This document shows positions 9,091 to 16,619 of a stretch of 64,000 bases of DNA, one piece after another. Source of the stretch: IMCC26077 sp964418325 (GTDB taxonomy: Bacteria; Actinomycetota; Actinomycetes; Nanopelagicales; Nanopelagicaceae). The stretch lies in assembly GCA_964418325.1 (NCBI GenBank), contig CAYQLC010000006.1, positions 1 through 64,000 of the forward strand. The letters are read 5' to 3'. The notes beneath the pieces are model-generated. The model was not told the origin of the DNA and did no database searches. It was given only the letters and a program-made list of their open reading frames with translations. A program made the translations under genes and the position numbers. Every line of letters starts with the position of its first letter. Position 1 is the stretch's first letter.

Positions 9091-10203
9091 GTGGTGATGG
9101 TCACAACGGGAGCCTTCGATGGTCAACGCCCGCTTCATCGCGCCGGTGAACAGGTACTTCTCGCCGCTTTTGAACGAGGCTGGGCAGACCCCAACGCTCT
9201 GGGGGCGGCAAGCGCCCAGTCGCGCCACCTGCTCAATGCCGCTCGCGAGGAGATTGCCTCGCATTTGGGAATAAGCGCTGATGAAATTGAGTTTTGGGGC
9301 GAGCCTGCGCTGGTCTCTCCCTTAGCTATCCAAGGCGCACCTCATTTCCAGAGCGGGAAGTTAATCATTGGACAGACCGAGCGACAGGAGATCCTTGTCC
9401 TTGCTAATAGAGCAAAATCCTCGGCAACGATCCGCGTTGGGCACTCTGGATTGTTAGATCGCGACTATTTACTTGAGGAGATTGAGAGTAATTCCACCGT
9501 CTCGATTCAATCGGCAAATAGTGAGACGGGAGTGCGACAAGATCTTCCAGATCTTGCTGCGATAGTGGGCGGAATGGGTGCGCACTTACATATAGATTTC
9601 ACCGCCTCCGGTCCATTAGTTCCGCTTCCGCCGTATTGGTCTACCGCAGATTTCCCGGCGACAAGTTGGTATGGCCCATCTGGGTTGGGCATCATGGCGA
9701 TAAATAAGAATCATCGATGGAGTAATCCCCTCTCACATGCCAACCCCCGACGAAGCCCAGAGTCTTATTCGCTGCCGCTGGTACTCGCTGCAGCTGCGGC
9801 GCTAACCGGCTGGCTCAATGATGCAAAAGCAGAATCAGATCGGATTCGGAATCTCATCTCGATGATGCGCGAGGTGATTGCGCGCACGATAGTCGATGTT
9901 GATATAGCTGGCAGTGGCGATCCAAAAGAATCACTTCCACATATTCTCTCGTTCTCAGCACTCAATGTCTCCGGTGAGCGATTAGTTAGCGCCTTGGCGA
10001 ATGAAGGATTTGCCGTGGCATCGGGTTCTGCCTGTGTGGCATCGGCAATCGAACCCAGCCATGTGCTTAAGGCAATGGGAATACTCACTCATGGAAATAT
10101 CCGAATATCTTTGATGCACGGGGTGCAAGAGAGTGATGTAAAGAAATTCTTAGCGCTGCTACCTGGAATCATTACCCAATTACGAACTGAGGAGGGCGCA
10201 TGA
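9091..10203 (+). CDS. Degenerate cysteine desulfurase-like protein (probable PLP-less pseudoenzyme)
   Basis: Aligns over its length with class V aminotransferase-fold cysteine desulfurases, which take sulfur from cysteine using PLP and a mobile catalytic Cys. The Cys is kept (GSAC, followed by EPSHVLKAMG). Several PLP-site residues are not: the region matching the family GHK lysine motif before GPKG reads PATSWYGPSG, so the lysine is gone; the stacking His is replaced in GQTERQE; and the D-x-x-Q site reads DFTAS. The NNE loop reads NSETG. The frame is open to TTG 9070, but GTG 9091 is favoured because TACCTT lies 7 nt before it. It overlaps tusA by 4 bp. From memory, Streptomyces has a fused desulfurase-TusA protein at the same locus beside ctaC and adoK, with the lysine intact. 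A role as a sulfur carrier or scaffold for TusA is inference. Confidence 0.75.
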   Translation: MVMVTTGAFDGQRPLHRAGEQVLLAAFERGWADPNALGAASAQSRHLLNAAREEIASHLGISADEIEFWGEPALVSPLAIQGAPHFQSGKLIIGQTERQEILVLANRAKSSATIRVGHSGLLDRDYLLEEIESNSTVSIQSANSETGVRQDLPDLAAIVGGMGAHLHIDFTASGPLVPLPPYWSTADFPATSWYGPSGLGIMAINKNHRWSNPLSHANPRRSPESYSLPLVLAAAAALTGWLNDAKAESDRIRNLISMMREVIARTIVDVDIAGSGDPKESLPHILSFSALNVSGERLVSALANEGFAVASGSACVASAIEPSHVLKAMGILTHGNIRISLMHGVQESDVKKFLALLPGIITQLRTEEGA

Positions 10204-10424
10204 GTAGCGAGGCAGAAGTGCAAGTTTTGGATTGCATTGGAGCGCTCTGCCCTACCCCGATCATCCAATTAAGCAAAGCGGTCAAAACTCTCACCTCGGG
10301 AGAGAAATTGATCCTCAAAGCTGATGATCCAGCGACTAAAAGTGACCTACAGGCATGGTCACGGTTAACTGGAAATCAAGTTCTGGAGTTGAGCGAGAAC
10401 AGCTTTGAGATCGTAAAAGGGTAA
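10200..10424 (+). CDS. TusA-family sulfurtransferase
   Basis: A 74-residue sulfur carrier of the TusA/SirA/YeeD family, which takes persulfide sulfur on one Cys and passes it on in tRNA thiolation or other sulfur transfer. The active-site motif is GALCPTPI with Cys17, near the N-terminus as usual. It overlaps the preceding desulfurase-like gene by four bases, so both products are made together. Since that neighbour seems unable to bind PLP, the sulfur donor is uncertain. Confidence 0.88.
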   Translation: MSSEAEVQVLDCIGALCPTPIIQLSKAVKTLTSGEKLILKADDPATKSDLQAWSRLTGNQVLELSENSFEIVKG

Positions 10425-11408
10425 TTACGCACGCTGCGGACGAGAGAATTCGAGCGCTGCAGCAGCATCAGTTCCATAGCTTTCGCCGAAGCGTTCGAGA
10501 AATTGCTGTGCGGTAAAGCGATATTCCTGACCGCCTTGGGTCTCCAGGCAGTAAGTGGCCACCATGGAACCAACTTGAGCACACCCTTCAAGTGACATTC
10601 CCCAACCTAGAGCTGAAACAAATCCCGCTCGAAATGCATCACCTATTCCCGTTGGATCCACTTTAGCGCGTTCCTTCGCAACCCCCACTTCAATCGGGTC
10701 GAAAGCGGTGGATTCAATCCGCGCACCTTTTGCACCGAGAGTCGTTATACAGATTTCCACATTCTCAAGGAAATCACTCATCTCCCAACCAGTCTTCTTC
10801 ATCGCTAGCGCCATCTCATATTCATTGAGGAAGGAGTACTTCGCTCCAATCAGAAGATTACGAATGGACTCACCGTCAAGACTCGCTAACGTCTGCGAAA
10901 TATCGGCGGCGAAAGGAACCTTATGTTGTCGACACTCATCTGTGTGCCTGATCATCGCTTCGGGATCATCAGGCGCGATCAGAACCAAATCAAATCCATT
11001 GTGCCGTTCGAAAATCGGACCTAACTCGATATTTCGCGCCTCGCTCATTGCGCCTGGGTAAAAGGAAGCTATTTGATTATGCGATTGATCCGTAGTTACA
11101 GTGAAGCGAGCAGTTAACTGAGTTTGAGATGTATAGATCTCTGACGTATCGACGCCGTGGCGCGTTAGCCAAGAGTTGTAATCAGTGAAATCTTCGCCGA
11201 CTGCCGCAATCAAAATAGGGGCGCCACCAAGCATCCCCATTCCAAAGGTGATGTTGGCGCCAGTCCCGCCACGCCGCACCTGTAAATCATTGACTAGAAA
11301 GGAGAGCGATATTTTTTCGAGAGAATCAACAACAATCGAATCCGAGATTTTTCCCGGAAAATTCATCATGTAGTCAGTTGCCACCGAGCCGGTGACAGCA
11401 ATTTTCAT
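10425..11408 (-). CDS. adoK: Adenosine kinase (PfkB family)
   Basis: Phosphorylates adenosine to AMP with ATP, in purine salvage. The 327-residue protein has the PfkB C-terminal signature DPTGIGDAFRAGF, with the catalytic Asp in GIGDAF, and N-terminal blocks (MKIAVTGSVATD, SLSFLVNDL, ASFYPGAMSEARNI) that match my memory of the M. tuberculosis adenosine kinase Rv2202c closely. The position between ctaC and erpA is also the same as there. Its stop abuts the tusA stop. It starts 27 nt after erpA on the same strand and may be co-transcribed with it. Confidence 0.88.
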   Translation of the reverse strand: MKIAVTGSVATDYMMNFPGKISDSIVVDSLEKISLSFLVNDLQVRRGGTGANITFGMGMLGGAPILIAAVGEDFTDYNSWLTRHGVDTSEIYTSQTQLTARFTVTTDQSHNQIASFYPGAMSEARNIELGPIFERHNGFDLVLIAPDDPEAMIRHTDECRQHKVPFAADISQTLASLDGESIRNLLIGAKYSFLNEYEMALAMKKTGWEMSDFLENVEICITTLGAKGARIESTAFDPIEVGVAKERAKVDPTGIGDAFRAGFVSALGWGMSLEGCAQVGSMVATYCLETQGGQEYRFTAQQFLERFGESYGTDAAAALEFSRPQRA

Positions 11409-11435
11409 TAGGCGGCGATCACTTCTATTTCGCGA

Positions 11436-11762
11436 TTAGTGGAACGAATCCCCGCAAGCGCAGCTTCCGCCGGCATTGGGGTTATCGATGGTGAAGCCCT
11501 GCTTTTCGATGGTGTCTACAAAGTCGATCGTCGCTCCCATGAGATATGGCGAACTCATCTTGTCGGTCACCACTTCTACGCCACCAAAGCTCTTGAGGAT
11601 GTCCCCTTCGAGCGAGCGATCATCAAAGTAGAGCTGGTAACGAAGACCCGAGCATCCTCCGGGCTGAACCGCTATTCGAAGACGCAAGTCATCGCGTCCC
11701 TCCTGCTCTAACAGCGCCTTTACCTTGGAAGCAGCTGTGTCGGATAGGACTACGCCATCACT
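11436..11762 (-). CDS. erpA: Iron-sulfur cluster insertion protein ErpA (5' end in gap)
   Basis: A-type carrier that hands Fe-S clusters to target proteins. The visible C-terminal 108 residues begin SDGVVLSDTAASKVKALL and contain the three cluster cysteines in GGCSGLRYQL and SCACGDSFH. The fixed family region is complete; only the variable N-terminal ~10-15 residues and the start codon lie in the gap. Neighbouring nadA encodes an Fe-S enzyme that could be a client. Confidence 0.92.
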   Translation of the reverse strand, partial: SDGVVLSDTAASKVKALLEQEGRDDLRLRIAVQPGGCSGLRYQLYFDDRSLEGDILKSFGGVEVVTDKMSSPYLMGATIDFVDTIEKQGFTIDNPNAGGSCACGDSFH

Positions 11763-11862
11763 NNNNNNNNNNNNNNNNNNNNNNNNNNNNNNNNNNNNNN
11801 NNNNNNNNNNNNNNNNNNNNNNNNNNNNNNNNNNNNNNNNNNNNNNNNNNNNNNNNNNNNNN
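11763..11862. other. Assembly gap (100 N)
   Basis: A run of exactly 100 N, so a placeholder of unknown true length. It hides the erpA start and whatever lies between erpA and nadA. Confidence 0.99.
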
Positions 11863-11987
11863 ACTCGATTTACTCGTGCCCCGCTATCTTGCCACATCAG
11901 ATAACGCCGAGCGCGCTCTAAATCTTCCCCAAACGCCCGTGCCGCAGGGTGCAGAAAAACCTGAGAGGATAGCAATGTGAGTATCAC
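11863..11987 (-). CDS. Possible divergent ORF overlapping the nadA start, cut by gap
   Basis: A minus-strand frame from GTG 11987 runs open to the gap (about 41 codons, with segments SSQVFLHPAARAFGEDL and RARRYLMWQDSG). An AGGAGG sequence lies 9 nt upstream of the GTG, inside the nadA coding start. No family is recognised. In M. tuberculosis a glycerate-kinase-like gene lies between erpA and the DUF3043 gene, but this segment does not resemble a kinase N-terminus. It may be real or chance. Confidence 0.25.
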
Positions 11988-13119
11988 CGACTTGCTCCTC
12001 CTGGGGCAGGGCTCTGACCTTGCTAGCGAACGAGGAGTCTCCTGCACAGGCGAGCTTCCCGCGCCCAGTGACCCGCAGCTTCGTGAACGCGCCCGGGCCG
12101 CTCGAGCCAAACTTGGCGATTCCACATTTGTTCTTGGTCATCATTATCAGCGCGATGAAGTTATCGAATTTGCCGACGTCACCGGTGACTCATTTAAATT
12201 GGCGCGCGATGCTGCTGCTCGACCAGATGCACCTTTCATTATTTTTTGTGGCGTGCACTTCATGGCCGAGAGTGCAGACATTCTCACCTCGTCAAAGCAA
12301 CAGGTGATACTCCCAGACCTAGCAGCTGGTTGCTCTATGGCAGATATGGCTAACTATGAGCAAGTTACTCAATGTTGGTCGGTGCTAGAGGAGTTGGGCA
12401 TCGCCAAAACAACCATTCCAGTGACCTATATGAATTCCTCTGCCGCAATAAAAGCATTCACTGGTGAGCATGATGGCACGGTCTGTACTTCATCCAACGC
12501 GCAGACAACTCTTGAGTGGGCGTTCCAAGAGGGTGAACGAGTGCTCTTCCTGCCTGATCAACATCTAGGTCGGAACACTGCGGTATTGAAGCTGGGCCTC
12601 ACATTGGATGATTGCGTTGTTTGGAATCCGTGGAAACCTCGAGGTGGACTTTCGGATCAACAAATCACTTCAGCAAAGATGATTTTGTGGCGAGGGCATT
12701 GCTCGGTCCATGCACGATTCTCGCTTGAATCAATTCAGGAAGTTCGTGCACGAATTTCGGATATCAACGTGATCGTCCACCCTGAGTGCCAACATGAAGT
12801 AGCGCTCAACGCAGACATCATCGGCTCAACCGAACAGATCATCAAGACGGTAACCGGCGCGGACCCCGGAAGTAAATGGGCTGTTGGCACTGAATTGAAT
12901 CTAGTCAAACGCCTTGCCCAGCAGAACCCCGACAAGCAAATTCTCTTCCTCGACAAATCAGTCTGTTATTGCTCCACTATGAACAGGATTGATCTGCCAC
13001 ATTTGGTCTGGGCGATGGAATCTCTCGTGGAGGGCAGGGTTGTCAATGAAATCAAGGTCCCAGAGCGAACTGCTCACTATGCGCGAGTAGCTCTCGACCG
13101 CATGTTGAGTCTTATCTAG
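11977..13119 (+). CDS. nadA: Quinolinate synthase
   Basis: 4Fe-4S enzyme that condenses iminoaspartate with dihydroxyacetone phosphate to quinolinate in de novo NAD synthesis. The 380-residue protein has LGHHYQRDEVIEFAD near the N-terminus and the three cluster cysteines in AAGCSMADM, GTVCTSSNAQ and HPECQHEV. The start is GTG 11977, preceded by GAGAGGA. The gene sits beside erpA, an Fe-S assembly factor. The nadB and nadC genes that normally accompany it are not in the window. Confidence 0.95.
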   Translation: MSITDLLLLGQGSDLASERGVSCTGELPAPSDPQLRERARAARAKLGDSTFVLGHHYQRDEVIEFADVTGDSFKLARDAAARPDAPFIIFCGVHFMAESADILTSSKQQVILPDLAAGCSMADMANYEQVTQCWSVLEELGIAKTTIPVTYMNSSAAIKAFTGEHDGTVCTSSNAQTTLEWAFQEGERVLFLPDQHLGRNTAVLKLGLTLDDCVVWNPWKPRGGLSDQQITSAKMILWRGHCSVHARFSLESIQEVRARISDINVIVHPECQHEVALNADIIGSTEQIIKTVTGADPGSKWAVGTELNLVKRLAQQNPDKQILFLDKSVCYCSTMNRIDLPHLVWAMESLVEGRVVNEIKVPERTAHYARVALDRMLSLI

Positions 13120-13194
13120 GATTTGCCCTGTGAGCATCATGCTGTGCATAGTCGGCCCCCGAACAACTCCCAAGAAAGCGAAGCGATAGCGACG

Positions 13195-13722
13195 ATGAGC
13201 GAAGAGAAGAAGAACAAGCCCACTCCTAAGCGAAACGCCAAGAAGGTAACCCCCGCACTTGCGCCAGCGGCAACCAAAGAGGCGAAAAAAGCTGAGCGAG
13301 AGAATGCCCGTCGACGCAGGATGGAGATGCGCCAGCTCTATCTCAAAGGTGATGAGCGTGCTCTGCCTAAGCGAGATAAAGGACCAGTCCGAAAATTTGC
13401 TCGAGATTACGTTGATTCACGTTGGTCAATCGCAGAATTCTTTCTTCCCTTGCTGATGGTTGTACTACTTCTGACAGCGATTCCAAATGTCACAATAAAA
13501 GTTCTCGCAACTTTGTTGATGTACATCGTTGTACTGATTTCAGTACTTGATGGCATCTGGATGGGGCGACAAATCAAGAAATATAGTCAGGTCAAGTATC
13601 CCAATGAGCCCATAAAAGGAATCTCCATGTACGCATGGATGCGCTCAACACAAATCCGGCGATTACGAACTCCTGCACCTCAAGTTGATCGCGGCGCGAA
13701 GTTAATCAAGGGCGCGGATTAG
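13195..13722 (+). CDS. DUF3043 family membrane protein
   Basis: A 175-residue actinobacterial protein of unknown function, related to Rv2206. It has a Lys/Ala-rich charged N-terminus (about 1-60), the family signature FARDYVDSRWSIAEFFLP, two hydrophobic helices (about 85-103 and 107-124), and a basic C-terminus. An earlier in-frame ATG exists at 13123, but the extension is unlike the family, so ATG 13195 is chosen. It follows nadA by 75 nt and its end overlaps the convergent aldo/keto reductase gene by 17 bp. Confidence 0.8.
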   Translation: MSEEKKNKPTPKRNAKKVTPALAPAATKEAKKAERENARRRRMEMRQLYLKGDERALPKRDKGPVRKFARDYVDSRWSIAEFFLPLLMVVLLLTAIPNVTIKVLATLLMYIVVLISVLDGIWMGRQIKKYSQVKYPNEPIKGISMYAWMRSTQIRRLRTPAPQVDRGAKLIKGAD

Positions 13723-14707
13723 GGCTTACATCCTTAGCTGGATCGCGCTCGGCTATTGCGCCAATCGCATCGTCAATCGCCTTCATCACATCGTCGCTTA
13801 GTTTCACTCCAGCGGCTTTCACATTCTCTTTGACTTGTTTAGCCTTGGAAGCGCCGATGATGGCACTTGAAACATTCTTATTCTGCAGCACCCACGCAAT
13901 TGCTAATTGAGCCATGGTCAAGCCACAGTCACGCGCAATCGGTTCTAACTTGGCTACTTCGCGCAAGATATCGTCATTAATCCAACGAGAAATCATCGCG
14001 GCACCGCTCTTCTTATCGGTTGCTCGTGAGCCAGCCGGCGGTTTCTTCCCCGGTAGATACTTGCCAGAGAGAACTCCTTGCGCAACTGGTGACCAAACAA
14101 TCTGGCCAATTCCCTCGCGCTCAGATAGTGGAATAACTTCAGCTTCAATAACGCGCCAGAGCATCGAATATTGAGGTTGGCTCGATACAAAGCGATCCAT
14201 TCCCAATTCCTTCTGAATGGTCAACGCCGATTGGATCTCACTGGCTCGCCACTGTGAGAACCCAATGTAATTGACCTTGCCTTGACGAATCAGATCATCG
14301 AATGCCCGGAGCGTCTCATCCAAGGGAGTTTCGTAATCAAAACGATGAGCTTGATATAAATCAATGTGATCAGTCTGCAACCTCTTTAACGATGCATGAA
14401 CCGATTCCATGATGTGCTTTCGAGAGAGCCCGCGATCATTCTTACCTGAACCGGTCGGCCAATAAACCTTGGTGAAGAGTTCATAAGACTCGCGCTTGAT
14501 GCCTTTGAGGGCCTTGCCCAAAACCGACTCCGCTTTCGTGCCAGCGTAGACGTCGGCGGTATCGAAAGTAGTAATCCCTGCATCGAAGGCTGCCCGCACA
14601 CACTTAGTCGCCTCCTCAGCGGCAACTTGGGAACCGTGGGTGATCCAGTTTCCAAACGAAATCTCTGATACATACATGCCGGAGCGGCCGAGTCGTCTAT
14701 ATTCCAT
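13706..14707 (-). CDS. Aldo/keto reductase
   Basis: A 333-residue NADPH-dependent oxidoreductase of the AKR superfamily, closest in style to the voltage-gated K+ channel beta-subunit/YghZ group. The N-terminus MEYRRLGRSGMYVSEISFG, the catalytic Asp and Tyr in TFDTADVYAG, the Lys in LFTKVYW and the His in QAHRFD are all present, as is the cofactor loop IIGASKAKQVKEN. It has a leaderless promoter (TACTGT). The physiological substrate is unknown and the neighbours give no clue. Confidence 0.9.
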   Translation of the reverse strand: MEYRRLGRSGMYVSEISFGNWITHGSQVAAEEATKCVRAAFDAGITTFDTADVYAGTKAESVLGKALKGIKRESYELFTKVYWPTGSGKNDRGLSRKHIMESVHASLKRLQTDHIDLYQAHRFDYETPLDETLRAFDDLIRQGKVNYIGFSQWRASEIQSALTIQKELGMDRFVSSQPQYSMLWRVIEAEVIPLSEREGIGQIVWSPVAQGVLSGKYLPGKKPPAGSRATDKKSGAAMISRWINDDILREVAKLEPIARDCGLTMAQLAIAWVLQNKNVSSAIIGASKAKQVKENVKAAGVKLSDDVMKAIDDAIGAIAERDPAKDVSPNPRP

Positions 14708-14713
14708 AGCGCC

Positions 14714-14719
14714 ACAGTA
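14714..14719 (-). promoter_or_regulatory. -10 element for leaderless aldo/keto reductase transcript
   Basis: TACTGT lies 6 nt before the ATG at 14707. Confidence 0.45.
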
Positions 14720-14761
14720 CTCAAAGTGCTCGCTATTGCAACCAACTAGTGGTTATGCTCC

Positions 14762-14896
14762 CTCTCATAACTGAATATTTCCTTTTCGTGGGGGAAGTCC
14801 GGTGAAAATCCGGCGCTGACCCGCAACCGTAATTCTCTGGCCGTTCACAAGTGAACTGGTGAGAGATAAGTCGGATTACCTGCAAGAGGAGAGAGC
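14762..14896 (+). ncRNA. Cobalamin (B12) riboswitch
   Basis: Adenosylcobalamin-sensing leader. The conserved core is easy to read: GTCCGGTGAAAATCCGGCGC, then CTGACCCGCAACCGTAA, and the closing element AAGTCGGATTACCTGC at about 14867-14883. It ends about 110 nt before the lipoprotein gene of a B12-type ECF importer, which it should turn off when B12 is plentiful. The mechanism (terminator or ribosome site sequestration) is not clear, as no strong terminator follows. Confidence 0.95.
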
Positions 14897-15004
14897 AAAG
14901 CCAAAACTCCCGTCGTGGTTTGCGGGGCGGCATTGATTGAAGGAGAGCGCTTTCGCCTCTTTTTTTCGTACCAGCCTTGTGGACCCTTTCTTGAAAGGTT
15001 CCCA

Positions 15005-15610
15005 GTGTCAGAGAAATCAAGCAATCAAAGAAGAAAATCTATAAAACGCCTTGCACTGTTCTGTGCAGCGCTTGCAGTTTCGCTCTCCTTAACTTCCTGT
15101 GCCAGTAACGAAGAGAGCGCTTCAAGTGAAGGTAAAAGCGCCGATGAATCTTCCGTTGGATATCGCTACTGGGGATATTCCCAGAGCGATACAGATGGAA
15201 AAACGTGGATCACTGCAATGGAGGGGCCAGCTACCACCGATCCACAAGATGGATCTGTTGAGGGATGGAATTACACCCTCTCCGCCGATGGCGTGGTTGA
15301 CCCACAACCTCCACAGTTAGCCCCCGACTTTGCCTCGCTCTGCGCAAAGACTCCAGAGAAAGATGATGCGAAACGAATCGGCTACATCATCGAATTTGGT
15401 GATTCGGCAATTCATCCAGAGGGTGACATGGCACCAGGTAGTTTGCAGGGTTGCGCATCAGTACCAGTTGATGCCTCTGGAATCGATGTTCTCAATGCAG
15501 TGACAGAGGTGCGCGCAGGAGATGGTGGCTTCATCTGTGGTCTTGCTGGTTTCCCGAGCAAAGATTGCGGTGCAGATCCAATTCCTGTTCCTGCTTCGAT
15601 GCGAAAGTAA
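15005..15610 (+). CDS. SCO2322-family lipoprotein of B12 ECF transporter locus
   Basis: A 201-residue exported lipoprotein (lipobox LTSC, Cys32) with a Ser/Glu-rich linker and a globular part starting VGYRYWGYSQ, with later motifs FASLCAKTP and FICGLAGFPSKDCG. These fit the SCO2322 family, which occurs beside ECF importers in actinobacteria. Four cysteines in the mature domain could form disulfides. GTG 15005 is chosen because GAAAGG lies 6 nt upstream. Being first behind the B12 riboswitch, it may help capture cobalamin outside the membrane; that function is inference. Confidence 0.75.
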   Translation: MSEKSSNQRRKSIKRLALFCAALAVSLSLTSCASNEESASSEGKSADESSVGYRYWGYSQSDTDGKTWITAMEGPATTDPQDGSVEGWNYTLSADGVVDPQPPQLAPDFASLCAKTPEKDDAKRIGYIIEFGDSAIHPEGDMAPGSLQGCASVPVDASGIDVLNAVTEVRAGDGGFICGLAGFPSKDCGADPIPVPASMRK

Positions 15611-15623
15611 ATCACCGATATAG

Positions 15624-16619
15624 ATGATTGATTTGAGAACGTTACATCCGCTCGCATGGTGGGGCTGGGGCATCTGCTTAGCCATTGCCACTAGTCGAGC
15701 AGGAAATTTCTGGTTACTAGGAGCAGTAATCCTCGCCGCCATGATTGTGACGTTCTCACGTCGGTCAAATGATCCATGGGCCACAGCTCTCACTATTGGA
15801 ATCAAAGTGGCATGTGTAGCTCTTTTGTTGCGAATGGTGATCGCGCTTCTGTTTAGCATTCCCGGACCAGGGACGGTGCTCTTTACGATTCCTCGGATAA
15901 AACTCCCAGAGTGGTTAGCTGGGATTTTTCTTGGTGGCGATGTCACAGCAGAAAGACTTCGATTTGTTCTCCTAGAATCACTCACCATTTTCGCCTTGGT
16001 CGTGACTATTGCCGCAGCGAGTTCATTAGCAAACCCAAAGCAGACATTACGCGCGCTCCCCGGCATTTTGCACGAGGCTGGAGTTGCCTTAATCATCGCA
16101 ACTACGTTGATTCCTCATTTTGCGATGAGCGTTAAGCGAATTCGGCAAGCGCGGGCATTGCGTGGAGATAACGAACGATTCGGTTTTAAGAAGACTTTAG
16201 TACCACTCTTTGAAGAGGCGCTTGAACGCGCTCTTATTCTTAGCGAATCTATGGAAGCTCGTGGCTATGGACACAAACCAAGCCAAAAGTCCTCTTCATT
16301 ACCGACTCTATTTATGCTGATTGGTCTAGCAATGGCGCTCTATTCGGTGCTCGCCCTGGTTATCGGAAATCAATATCGAATACCTTTGACGCTCGCTGCA
16401 ATCCTTATCTTTGCCGGCCTCTACTTAAGCAACCGGAAAAACGCAAGGAGCAAGTACCGCCCAATTCCCTGGAAAGGGCGCGAGACTTTCGTGCTCGTGT
16501 CTGCCATCTTCACTGTGGGTCTGGCTGAAATTTCACCAAATCCATCCACCACCCTTCTTCTATTTGTTGCCGCATTGGCTCCGTTAATTGTTACGAAAAA
16601 ATTGGCGATGGCCCAATGA
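15624..16619 (+). CDS. ecfT: ECF transporter transmembrane component EcfT
   Basis: Scaffold subunit of an energy-coupling-factor importer that links the substrate-binding S protein to the ATPases. The 331-residue membrane protein has the two cytoplasmic coupling-helix motifs containing Ala-Arg-Gly or a close variant: RQARALRGD and ESMEARGYG. It has an unusually long C-terminal pair of extra helices (about 225-331). It overlaps ecfA by four bases (ATGA) and belongs to the riboswitch-controlled operon 15005-19014. Confidence 0.9.
   Translation: MIDLRTLHPLAWWGWGICLAIATSRAGNFWLLGAVILAAMIVTFSRRSNDPWATALTIGIKVACVALLLRMVIALLFSIPGPGTVLFTIPRIKLPEWLAGIFLGGDVTAERLRFVLLESLTIFALVVTIAAASSLANPKQTLRALPGILHEAGVALIIATTLIPHFAMSVKRIRQARALRGDNERFGFKKTLVPLFEEALERALILSESMEARGYGHKPSQKSSSLPTLFMLIGLAMALYSVLALVIGNQYRIPLTLAAILIFAGLYLSNRKNARSKYRPIPWKGRETFVLVSAIFTVGLAEISPNPSTTLLLFVAALAPLIVTKKLAMAQ

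Noticed and set aside
11436..12125. Long minus-strand frame joining ErpA to sequence beyond the gap
   Set aside because: It reads through the N run; ErpA needs only about 10-15 more residues, and the far part overlaps the start of nadA.
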